The notes below the pieces were generated by a model, which was not told the DNA's origin, ran no database searches, and saw nothing but the letters and a program-made list of their open reading frames with translations. From Streptomyces sp. Tue6028 (GTDB lineage Bacteria; Actinomycetota; Actinomycetes; Streptomycetales; Streptomycetaceae), in assembly GCF_002300165.1 (NCBI RefSeq), contig NZ_MLCE01000034.1:1-64000 (forward strand): a stretch of 64,000 bases of DNA. Direction: 5' to 3'. Positions 9,631 through 16,630 of this stretch are shown here, piece by piece. Positions within the stretch are counted from its first letter, which is position 1. Every line of letters begins with the position of its first letter. Made by a program: the position numbers and the translations under genes.

Positions 9631-9654
9631 CATACAGTCGACGAATACTGTATG
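9631..9654. promoter_or_regulatory. Operator-like inverted repeat between oxc and sucC
   Basis: The arms CATACAGT (9631-9638) and ACTGTATG (9647-9654) form a perfect 8+8 bp dyad with an 8-bp spacer. It is unusually AT-rich for the window and lies 52 bp upstream of oxc and 105 bp upstream of sucC, which are divergent. GntR- or IclR-type regulators of glyoxylate/oxalate genes would fit, but no regulator gene is visible nearby. Confidence 0.7.
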
Positions 9655-9758
9655 AAGCTTGTTATCCCGCATCCGGTGGGTGGTGTCCAGGGGGCGCGCG
9701 GCACTTTTCGAAGGCCTGGGGGTCGCTCCCCAGATGACTCAGCAGACAGGAGCCGGGA

Positions 9759-10889
9759 ATGGACCTGTACGAGCACCAGGCAAGGGAACTCTTCGAGGAA
9801 TACGGCATCTTGGTGCCGAGGGCCGAGGTCACGGACTCGCCCAAGGAAGCGCGCGAGATCGCCCGCAGGCTCGGCGGCCGCGTGGTCGTCAAGGCTCAGG
9901 TGAAGACCGGAGGGCGCGGCAAGGCGGGCGGCGTCAAACTCGCCGCGGACCCCGCAGCCGCCGAACTGACGGCGCGCCAGATCCTCGGCATGGACATCAA
10001 GGGGCACACCGTCGGCAAGGTGATGCTGGCCCAACCCGTCGACATCGAGACCGAGTTCTACGTCGGTTACGTCCTCGACCGCGCCGCCGGACGCTTCCTC
10101 GCGATCGCCTCCGCCGAGGGCGGCATGGAGATCGAGGAGGTCGCCGCGACCAGGCCCGAGGCCGTGGCCCGCGTCGCGATCGACCCCGCCGAGGGCGTCA
10201 CCTCGGCCAAGGCGGCCCACATCGCACAAGCGGCCGGTCTGCCGCCGCAGACGGTGGACGTCCTCGTGCGGCTCTGGGAGGTACTGACCCGTGAGGACGC
10301 CGTCCTGGTGGAGGTCAACCCGCTCGTGCGGACCGCCCAGGGACAGATCCTCGCCCTGGACGGCAAGGTCACGCTGGACGACAACGCCCGCTTCCGCCAA
10401 TCGCGTTGGGGCGAGCAGGACACCGCGCACGACGACCCGCTGGAGGAGGCCGCCGCCGCCAAGGGCCTCAACTACGTGAAACTGGACGGCGAGGTCGGCA
10501 TCATCGGCAACGGCGCGGGACTGGTCATGTCGACGCTGGACGTCGTCGCCGGCTGCGGAGCCCGCCCCGCCAACTTCCTCGACATCGGCGGCGGAGCCTC
10601 CGCCCGGGTCATGGCGGACGGCCTGTCCGTCGTCCTCTCCGACCCCTCGGTGAAGTCCGTCTTCGTCAACGTCTTCGGCGGCATCACCGCCTGCGACGCC
10701 GTCGCCGACGGCATCGTGCAGGCCCTGGAGAGCGTGCGGTTGACCAAACCGCTCGTGGTGCGGCTCGACGGCAACAACGCCGTACGCGGCAGGGCCGTCC
10801 TCGACGAACGCGCACACCCCCTGGTCGAACAGGCCACCACCATGGACGGCGCCGCGCGCCGCGCCGCCCAACTCGCCGTCGCCAGCTGA
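9759..10889 (+). CDS. sucC: Succinate--CoA ligase (ADP-forming) beta subunit paralogue
   Basis: This 376-residue ATP-grasp subunit binds nucleotide and acid substrate. Family motifs include the start MDLYEHQARELFEEYGI, VVKAQVKTGGRGKAGGVKL (about 43-62), VEVNPLV near 187, IGNGAGLVMSTLD near 250 and VFVNVFGGITACD near 307. It is about the normal SucC length. The alpha gene follows after 11 bp. As a Streptomyces TCA-cycle sucCD is normally located elsewhere (family knowledge), this oxalate-linked copy may serve another acid. Divergent transcription from oxc through a shared operator region suggests co-regulation. Confidence 0.88.
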   Translation: MDLYEHQARELFEEYGILVPRAEVTDSPKEAREIARRLGGRVVVKAQVKTGGRGKAGGVKLAADPAAAELTARQILGMDIKGHTVGKVMLAQPVDIETEFYVGYVLDRAAGRFLAIASAEGGMEIEEVAATRPEAVARVAIDPAEGVTSAKAAHIAQAAGLPPQTVDVLVRLWEVLTREDAVLVEVNPLVRTAQGQILALDGKVTLDDNARFRQSRWGEQDTAHDDPLEEAAAAKGLNYVKLDGEVGIIGNGAGLVMSTLDVVAGCGARPANFLDIGGGASARVMADGLSVVLSDPSVKSVFVNVFGGITACDAVADGIVQALESVRLTKPLVVRLDGNNAVRGRAVLDERAHPLVEQATTMDGAARRAAQLAVAS

Positions 10890-10900
10890 AGGAGCCGGAC

Positions 10901-11842
10901 ATGGCCATCTTTCTCACCAAGGAGTCCAAGGTCCTCGTCCAGGGCATGACCGGCGGCGAGGGCATGAAGCACACCCGGCGGATGCTCGCGGCCGGCACGG
11001 ACGTGGTCGGCGGCGTCAACCCCCGCAAGGCGGGCCGGACCGTCGACTTCGACGTCCCCCAGGGCCTCGAGGGCCTGGGAAATGCCCCCATCTCCGTACC
11101 GGTGTTCGGCTCGGTGGCCGAGGGCATCGAGGCGACCGGCGCCGACGTCAGCGTCGTCTTCGTGCCGCCCGCCTTCGCCAAGGCCGCCGTCATGGAGGCG
11201 GCCGACGCGGGCATCGGACTCGCTGTCGTGATCACCGAGGGCATCCCGGTCCACGACTCCGTCTCCTTCCACGCCTACGCCGCCGCACGCGGCACCCGCG
11301 TCGTCGGCCCCAACTGCCCCGGCCTGATCACCCCGGGGCAGGCGAACGCGGGCATCATCCCCTCCGACATCACCAAGCCCGGCCGGATCGGCCTGGTCTC
11401 CAAGTCGGGCACCCTCACCTACCAGCTCATGTACGAGCTCCGCGACATCGGGTTCTCGACCTGCGTCGGCATCGGCGGCGATCCCGTCGTGGGCACCACC
11501 CACATCGACTGCCTCGCCGCCTTCCAGGACGACCCCGACACCGAACTCGTCGTCCTCATCGGCGAGATCGGCGGCGACGCAGAGGAACGGGCCGCCGCGT
11601 ACATCCGCGACCACGTGACCAAGCCCGTCATCGGCTACATCGCCGGATTCACCGCGCCCGAGGGCAAGACGATGGGCCACGCGGGAGCGATCGTGTCCGG
11701 CTCGTCGGGCACCGCGCAGGCGAAGAAGGAGGCACTGGAGGCGGCCGGGGTGCGCGTGGGGGGCACGCCCACCGAGACCGCCCGCCTGGTGCTGGCGCGC
11801 CTGGAAGAGCGCGTGACGTCACTCATAGTCGACGCGAGGTGA
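10901..11842 (+). CDS. sucD: Succinate--CoA ligase (ADP-forming) alpha subunit paralogue
   Basis: This 313-residue CoA-binding and phosphohistidine subunit starts at the ATG after a GGAG site. VLVQGMTGGEGMKHT is the CoA-binding Rossmann loop (about 11-25), and GHAGAIVSGSSGTAQAKKEAL (about 260-280) carries the active-site histidine. Its partner sucC is immediately upstream. A longer frame is open upstream, but it overlaps sucC almost completely. The acid substrate may be succinate or another small acid; this cannot be read from the sequence. Confidence 0.9.
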   Translation: MAIFLTKESKVLVQGMTGGEGMKHTRRMLAAGTDVVGGVNPRKAGRTVDFDVPQGLEGLGNAPISVPVFGSVAEGIEATGADVSVVFVPPAFAKAAVMEAADAGIGLAVVITEGIPVHDSVSFHAYAAARGTRVVGPNCPGLITPGQANAGIIPSDITKPGRIGLVSKSGTLTYQLMYELRDIGFSTCVGIGGDPVVGTTHIDCLAAFQDDPDTELVVLIGEIGGDAEERAAAYIRDHVTKPVIGYIAGFTAPEGKTMGHAGAIVSGSSGTAQAKKEALEAAGVRVGGTPTETARLVLARLEERVTSLIVDAR

Positions 11843-11912
11843 CTGTCGGAAACGGGACGGTCTCACTACCGTCCTGAAGGAGCACGCACTACGCCTTCCC
11901 GAACAGCCAGGC

Positions 11913-12156
11913 GACCACCGTCCCGCACGGAGCCGGAGCACGGGACCACCGTCCCGTACGGCTCGGCGCACCCGACCACCGTCCCGCACGGAGCCGGAGC
12001 ACGGGACCACCGTCCCGTACGGCTCGGCGCACCCGACCACCGTCCCGCACGGAGCCGGAGCACGGGAGCACCGTCCCGTACGGCTCGGCGCACCCGACCA
12101 CCGTCCCGCACGGAGCCGGAGCACGGGAGCACCGTCCCGTACGGCTCGGCGCACCC
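11913..12156. repeat. Tandem array of 61-bp units (four copies)
   Basis: Four head-to-tail copies start at 11913, 11974, 12035 and 12096, with a fifth breaking off after 12157. Each unit is two related half-units beginning ACCACCGTCCCG(C/T)ACGG, so the array is about eight degenerate 30-mers. Copies differ by only a few bases. It fills the start of the 750-bp gene-free stretch between sucD and the aldehyde dehydrogenase. Open reverse frames across it are low-complexity by-products of the repeat and are not called as genes. Confidence 0.9.
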
Positions 12157-12293
12157 GACCACCGTCGGTACGGCGCGACGTGCGTGACCGACCTCCAGTT
12201 ACGGCCTCGCCCCGCGCGACAACCAGCCGGGCATGTCGTCGCCGTGCGCGACCGCGGGCCCGCATGGCGCCGACCCGCGCTACCGCGCGACGG

Positions 12294-12427
12294 CGACAAC
12301 CGTCCGGCGCCGACGTCCACGACCACCCGTCCGTAAGACATCGACGAAAGTCACCACACGCGACAACCATCCGGCGCCGACGTCCACGACCACCCGCCCG
12401 CGCGACATCGACGAAAGTCACCACACG
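12294..12427. repeat. Direct repeat, two 67-bp copies
   Basis: Copies at 12294-12360 and 12361-12427 are adjacent and nearly identical (ATCGACGAAAGTCACCACAC occurs in both). Their sequence is unrelated to the 61-bp array upstream. The stretch 12428-12592 has no recognisable gene or site apart from the aldehyde dehydrogenase leader. Confidence 0.85.
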
Positions 12428-12592
12428 CCCGTACGACACCGGCCCGCGCGACACCCGTCCCAACCGGAACCGACGTCCGCGCCCGTCCGGTACGCCGGCC
12501 GGCACGACCCACGGGCCGAGCCACCCTCCTCGGCCCCGCCGGGCCGTCCACGCCCCCCGCCCCCGACTGTGCACCGAGAGCGGAGACACCCC

Positions 12593-14158
12593 ATGGCAAT
12601 CCACCACGACATCTCCCCGCCCCAGATCCTCACCCTCAAGTCCGGTACCTCCTGGACCGACGCGTGGCGGCGATGCCTCGCCGTCGCCCCCGAGGCGTTC
12701 CGCGACGACCGGGTGCTCAACCTCTGGAACGCCGCATGGCAGGCGGACGGCCGCGCGCTGCCCGCCACCAGCCCTGTGGACCAGAGCCCCATCGCGGGCC
12801 CGCCGCGACTGGACGGCGCCACCGCCCAGCAGGCGGTGCGCGCCGCCCTCGACCAGCACCGCGCCTGGCGCCATGTGCCGCTCGCCGAGCGGGGCGCCCG
12901 CGTGGCGGCGACCCTCGACGCACTCACCGAACACCGGGAACTGCTCGCCCTCCTGCTCGTCTGGGAGATCGGCAAGCCCTGGCGGCTCGCCCAGGCGGAC
13001 GTGGACCGGGCGATCGACGGCGTGCGCTGGTACGTCGACGGCATCGAGCCCATGGTGGCCGGCCGCGCCCCGCTCGAAGGCCCCGTCTCCAACATCGCCA
13101 GCTGGAACTACCCGATGAGCGTGCTCGTCCACGCCATGCTGGTGCAGGCACTGGCGGGCAACGCGGTCATCGCCAAGACCCCGACCGACGGCGGTGTCGC
13201 CTGCCTCACCCTGGCCTGCGCGCTCGCCGCGCGGGAAGGGATCCCCGTCACCCTCGTCAGCGGCAGCGGAGGCGAGCTGTCCGAGGCGCTGGTGCGGGCG
13301 CCCGAGATCGGCTGCGTCTCCTTCGTCGGCGGCCGGGACACCGGCGCCGCCGTGGCCACCGCCGTCGCCGACCTCGGCAAGCGCCACGTGCTCGAACAGG
13401 AAGGACTCAACACCTGGGGAATCTGGAACTACACCGACTGGGACGCGCTGGCCGCCGTCGTCCCCAAACTCTTCGACTACGGCAAGCAGCGCTGCACCGC
13501 CTATCCGCGCTTCGTCGTCCAGCGCGCCCTGTTCGACGAGTTCCTCGCCGCGTACCTGCCGGCCGTCCGTACCCTGCGGGTCGGTCACCCGCTCGCCGTC
13601 GAGCAGCGCGACGACCCGTACCCCACCCTGGACTTCGGCCCCGTCATCAACGCGGCGAAGGCCAAGGAGCTCGACGACCAGGTCGCCGAGGCCATCGACC
13701 GGGGAGCCGTCCCGCTGCACCGCGGCAGCCTGTCCGACGCCCGCTTCCTGCCCGGCCAGGACACCTCGGCGTACGTCCAGCCGGTCACGCTCCTCAACCC
13801 GCCGCCGTCCTCGCCGCTGCACCACGCGGAGCCCTTCGGACCGGTCGACACCATCGTCCTCGTGGACACCGAGGCCGAACTCCTCGCCGCCATGAACGCC
13901 TCCAACGGCGCGCTCGTCGCCACCCTGTCGACGGACGACGAGGCGACGTACGCGCGGCTCGCCCCGCAGATCCGGGCCTTCAAGGTCGGGCAGAGCAAGC
14001 CGCGCTCGCGCGGTGACCGGGACGAGCTGTTCGGCGGATTCGGGGCGTCATGGCGCGGCGCGTTCGTGGGCGGCGAGCTGCTCGTGCGCGCGGTGACGCA
14101 GGGACCGGCGGGGGAGCGGCTGCCCGGCAACTTCCCGGACTACCACCTCATGCCATGA
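12593..14158 (+). CDS. Aldehyde dehydrogenase superfamily protein (oxalate-cluster associated)
   Basis: This 521-residue NAD(P)-dependent aldehyde dehydrogenase has SNIASWNYPMSVLVHAMLVQALAGNAVIAKTP for cofactor binding (about 163-195), a general-base glutamate in LEQEGLN (about 268) and a nucleophile cysteine in GKQRCTAYPRF (about 300). It is divergent: the usual GQxC motif is GKQRC and the N-terminus is extended. The ATG was chosen because the open frame upstream covers the repeat arrays. A glyoxylate or semialdehyde substrate is possible given the cluster; a CoA-acylating activity is also conceivable. Confidence 0.8.
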   Translation: MAIHHDISPPQILTLKSGTSWTDAWRRCLAVAPEAFRDDRVLNLWNAAWQADGRALPATSPVDQSPIAGPPRLDGATAQQAVRAALDQHRAWRHVPLAERGARVAATLDALTEHRELLALLLVWEIGKPWRLAQADVDRAIDGVRWYVDGIEPMVAGRAPLEGPVSNIASWNYPMSVLVHAMLVQALAGNAVIAKTPTDGGVACLTLACALAAREGIPVTLVSGSGGELSEALVRAPEIGCVSFVGGRDTGAAVATAVADLGKRHVLEQEGLNTWGIWNYTDWDALAAVVPKLFDYGKQRCTAYPRFVVQRALFDEFLAAYLPAVRTLRVGHPLAVEQRDDPYPTLDFGPVINAAKAKELDDQVAEAIDRGAVPLHRGSLSDARFLPGQDTSAYVQPVTLLNPPPSSPLHHAEPFGPVDTIVLVDTEAELLAAMNASNGALVATLSTDDEATYARLAPQIRAFKVGQSKPRSRGDRDELFGGFGASWRGAFVGGELLVRAVTQGPAGERLPGNFPDYHLMP

Positions 14159-14242
14159 CGGCCTGCCGTCTCCTGCCGTGACCGTGCCGCCCGCTCGTGC
14201 GAGGCCTCCCCTCCTGGGACGAGGCCTCGACGTGCCGGGAGG

Positions 14243-14278
14243 GGGTGAGCGGCGCCCGTGCCGGGGCGCCGCTCACCC
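14243..14278 (+). terminator. Stem-loop downstream of aldehyde dehydrogenase
   Basis: A perfect 14-bp stem, arms 14243-14256 and 14265-14278 (GGGTGAGCGGCGCC and its complement), with an 8-nt loop lies 84 bp after the stop codon. It is a likely hairpin terminator without a U tract. Confidence 0.7.
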
Positions 14279-14292
14279 GCGGGCCCGATGAT

Positions 14293-14335
14293 CTCCGGCG
14301 CCGGAGCGCGCGCACCGTCCGCTCCGGCGCCGGAG
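14293..14335. repeat. Pair of identical 14-bp palindromes
   Basis: CTCCGGCGCCGGAG occurs at 14293-14306 and 14322-14335, each copy self-complementary, 29 bp apart start to start. They are operator-like but could be GC-rich chance palindromes. The rest of 14336-14488 shows nothing I recognise. Confidence 0.45.
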
Positions 14336-14488
14336 CACCAGGCACGCGGCGCGCACGCGGCCGGCCGGCGGAGGTCGAAGGGCAGTCACCTCGCGCACGC
14401 TCCCGTAGCCGTCCCGTCACCCGTGGTGAAGGGCCGCGATGCCCCCTCCGCGCTCCCTCGTAGGGCCTCCGACAGCGCGGAAACGCAG

Positions 14489-14518
14489 GTGAAAGGCACT
14501 CCGAAAGCTTGGTATTGT
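14489..14518 (+). promoter_or_regulatory. Candidate promoter of tRNA-Leu
   Basis: GTGAAA (14489-14494), an 18-bp spacer and TATTGT (14513-14518) give a plausible sigma-70-type promoter about 48 bp upstream of the tRNA 5' end. Confidence 0.4.
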
Positions 14519-14566
14519 TGTCCATGTCGCCGCGGGGAGCACTCCCGGCCAGGCGGCAGACACCTT

Positions 14567-14651
14567 GTCCGGGTGGCGGAATGGCAGACGCGCTAGCTTG
14601 AGGTGCTAGTGCCCTTTATCGGGCGTGGGGGTTCAAGTCCCCCCTCGGACA
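14567..14651 (+). tRNA. tRNA-Leu, anticodon GAG
   Basis: This 85-nt class II tRNA decodes CUC. The acceptor arms GTCCGGG and CTCGGAC pair with one G-U wobble. The anticodon stem CTAGC/GCTAG encloses the loop TTGAGGT (anticodon GAG), there is a long variable arm (TGCCC...GGGCG), and the T arm is GGGGG-TTCAAGT-CCCCC. The CCA end is not encoded, as is common in Streptomyces. It stands alone, with a decayed recombinase tail directly downstream on the other strand. Confidence 0.97.
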
Positions 14652-14662
14652 CTCGCAACAAT

Positions 14663-14900
14663 CATTGACGAAACGCAGATGAGGGCCTCGACCTTACGGT
14701 CGCGGCCCTCTTTGCATGTTCGTAGCTGATGGTGATGCCCAGGGCTTCGTAGCGTGGGCCGTTCTTGTCGGCCTCAACGCAACCGCGGTCCCATACGCGG
14801 CGAGGGCTGCTCGAGCGTCGTGACGCCGCAGGCGGCGGTCGACACGGTGTCGACCGCCGCCTGGCGGAAGGGATTCAGGTCCAGATGCTCGGGGGGCGAC
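14663..14900 (-). pseudogene. Decayed C-terminal remnant of a site-specific recombinase/integrase-like gene
   Basis: Reading the minus strand gives two short frames with protein-like sequence in different phases. The first holds EHLDLNPFRQAAVDTVST and ends in a TGA near 14774. The second holds KNGPRYEALGITISYEHAKR and ends in a TGA at 14663-14665. The second string resembles the tail of actinomycete serine recombinases as I remember them; I cannot search to confirm. The frame break and absence of the catalytic domain mark it as a remnant. Its place beside a tRNA, a usual integration target, supports the reading. Alternatively it is the decayed end of an unrelated gene. Confidence 0.4.
14681..14711 (+). 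terminator. Hairpin after tRNA-Leu
   Basis: GAGGGCC-T-CGACC and GGTCG-C-GGCCCTC pair across a TTAC loop and are followed by CTTT. It is 30 bp after the tRNA and fits a tRNA terminator, though it also lies inside the recombinase remnant. Confidence 0.65.
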
Positions 14901-14906
14901 GTGGCG

Positions 14907-16166
14907 TCAGCCGGTCGCGCTGCCCGCGACCCACTCGCCCCACGGCATGTTCCAGTCGCTGAGGCCGTTGTCGGGGGCCAACGTGGTCTTGTCATCGGAG
15001 TTCTTGACGATCACGACGTCACCGACCATCGAGTGGTCGAAGAACCACGCTGCGGGCTGCTTGCCGTCACCACCGCCCCTGACGTCCTTCAGCCCCACGC
15101 AGCCGTGGCTGGTGTTGACCTTGCCGAATACCGAGTTGCCACCCCAGTAGTTGCCGTGGATGAACGTGCCCGAGTCGGTCAGGCGCATGGCGTGCGGTAC
15201 GGCCTTGAGGTCGTACGAGGGCTTGCCGTCCTTCTCCGTGAGGCCGACGGTCGCACCGTTCATATGGACCTGCCTGAACTTCTCGGAGATGACCATCCGA
15301 CCGTTGTACGTCGGGTGCTCGGGACTGCCGGACGAGATCGGGATGGTCCTGATCGTCTTGCCGTCCCGTACGACGGTCATCTGCTTCGTCTTGGCGTCGA
15401 CGGTGCTGATCTGGCTCCGGCCGATCTTGAACGTGACCGTCTTCTGGATGCCGTAGCGGTTGAGCTCGACGGTGACGGTGGAGCCGGGCGTCCAGTAGCT
15501 CTCGGGGCGGAAGTCCAGACGGTTGTCGTTGAACCAGTGGCCGACGACCTGCTGGCCGCTGCTGGAGCTGACCTGGATCTGCGACTCCACGGCGGCCTTG
15601 TCGCTGATCGCCTTGTCGAAGTTGACCGTCACCGGCATGCCCACACCGACGGTCGAGCCGCCCTCGGGGGAGAGGTGCCCGATGAAGTTGTTCGCCGGGG
15701 AGACCGTCGTGATCCTGGCGTTCCCGGTGACGGAGCGGCCCTTGGCGTCCGTGGCCTCCGCGGTGACCTGATACTGAGTTGCCCGCGCCAGGCTGCCGTT
15801 CGGCTTCCAGGACGTGCCGTCGGCGGACAGGGCGCCCGGAACCTCGGCACCGGTCGCGACGGCGGTCATGGTCACCTTGGTGAGCTTGCCGTTGCTGACG
15901 GTGACCTTGACGGAGTCATTGATCCCGACGCCGTAGGGGCCTTGCTTGGGCGTGATCTCTATTCGGGCGTCGGAAGCCTCCTGGGTGGCCACCCGATCCG
16001 CCGACGCCTGCGGTTTCGGCTGATTCCCGGCGTCGTTACCGCCGGTAGCAGCGTTGCTGGTACCGCCGAGGGCCGTGAGTGAGAGCACGCCGCCGAGTAC
16101 ACCGACCGTGGCCACCAGCCGGGCGCGCCCTATACCTGCCGTGATCAAACGCTTCTCCCGTGTCAC
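14907..16166 (-). CDS. Secreted L,D-transpeptidase with Ig-like domains
   Basis: This 419-residue exported enzyme forms 3-3 cross-links in peptidoglycan (family role). An N-terminal export or anchor segment (about 16-40) is followed by two Ig-like domains (about 68-155 and 160-255). The YkuD catalytic domain carries the signature FIHGNYWGG...NTSHGCVGL near residues 335-365, with the nucleophile Cys and its SHGC context intact. The usual lipobox cysteine is not evident. It reads alone, with AT-rich sequence upstream that includes TATAAA-ACTC-TTTATA (16212-16227), a possible promoter or operator. It is convergent with tRNA-Leu. Confidence 0.9.
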   Translation of the reverse strand: MTREKRLITAGIGRARLVATVGVLGGVLSLTALGGTSNAATGGNDAGNQPKPQASADRVATQEASDARIEITPKQGPYGVGINDSVKVTVSNGKLTKVTMTAVATGAEVPGALSADGTSWKPNGSLARATQYQVTAEATDAKGRSVTGNARITTVSPANNFIGHLSPEGGSTVGVGMPVTVNFDKAISDKAAVESQIQVSSSSGQQVVGHWFNDNRLDFRPESYWTPGSTVTVELNRYGIQKTVTFKIGRSQISTVDAKTKQMTVVRDGKTIRTIPISSGSPEHPTYNGRMVISEKFRQVHMNGATVGLTEKDGKPSYDLKAVPHAMRLTDSGTFIHGNYWGGNSVFGKVNTSHGCVGLKDVRGGGDGKQPAAWFFDHSMVGDVVIVKNSDDKTTLAPDNGLSDWNMPWGEWVAGSATG

Positions 16167-16257
16167 TGTCGTTGAATCCCTGGAGCTGGATGCCGAGGCA
16201 GTCCAGGTAGCTATAAAACTCTTTATATGGGTCTATCGGTACCTAAAGGAGTGAACT

Positions 16258-16404
16258 GTGGTGAATGACACGCGCCGTCGAGCGCGTCGCCGAGGCCCTG
16301 CGCGACTGACGGATGGCGCGCGACGAAAAGGGGTGCTGAGCACTTCGGATGCGGCGAGCTCGTCGCGTGCGGCGAGCCTGTCGAAGCTGTTCCGGGCCGG
16401 GTAG
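16258..16404 (+). CDS. Possible small ORF, 48 residues, unknown
   Basis: A GTG (16258 or the next codon, 16261) follows a strong AAAGGAG at 16245-16251 and opens an Arg/Ala/Ser-rich frame that ends at TAG 16402-16404. No family is recognised, and the composition could come from chance in GC-rich DNA. The good ribosome site and the adjacent AT-rich block are the only support. The rest of 16167-16630 shows no other gene that I would defend. Confidence 0.2.
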   Translation: MVNDTRRRARRRGPARLTDGARRKGVLSTSDAASSSRAASLSKLFRAG

Positions 16405-16630
16405 GGGTAGCGGACGTCCTGCCCGGCCCTCGCGGGCCATGACGTGCAAGCGTCCTCCGGTCAGGTGTGCAGATCATCCTCAGGGCGTCCTCGCGGTGGA
16501 CGAATCCGCCACTTCATGGCCCGCCGCGCGCTGATTAGCGTCGGTGTCCTGGAGCGGGAGATCGGGCCTGGTCATCGGCCTTGCCCGCGGTTCCGCGATT
16601 CCCGAGCTGCCACGAGGAGCACAGAACGTC

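Noticed and set aside
9580..9672. Longer oxc start at 9672 (31 extra residues)
   Set aside because: The extension is not like the family's N-terminus, includes the inverted-repeat operator and has a poorer ribosome site than the ATG at 9579.
9759..11842. The TCA-cycle succinyl-CoA synthetase
   Set aside because: Only the family is certain; the divergent placement from oxc and the operator in common point to a specialised paralogue, so the housekeeping assignment was not made.
11913..12427. CRISPR array
   Set aside because: The repeats are contiguous (61-bp and 67-bp units without unique spacers), there is no 25-37-bp repeat alternating with variable spacers, and no cas genes are present.
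11819..13825. Very long minus-strand open frame across the repeat array and the aldehyde dehydrogenase
   Set aside because: It is antisense to a well-supported aldehyde dehydrogenase, and its C-terminal part is an Arg/Gly/Ser repeat produced by the 61-bp DNA array. Long shadow frames are normal at this GC content.
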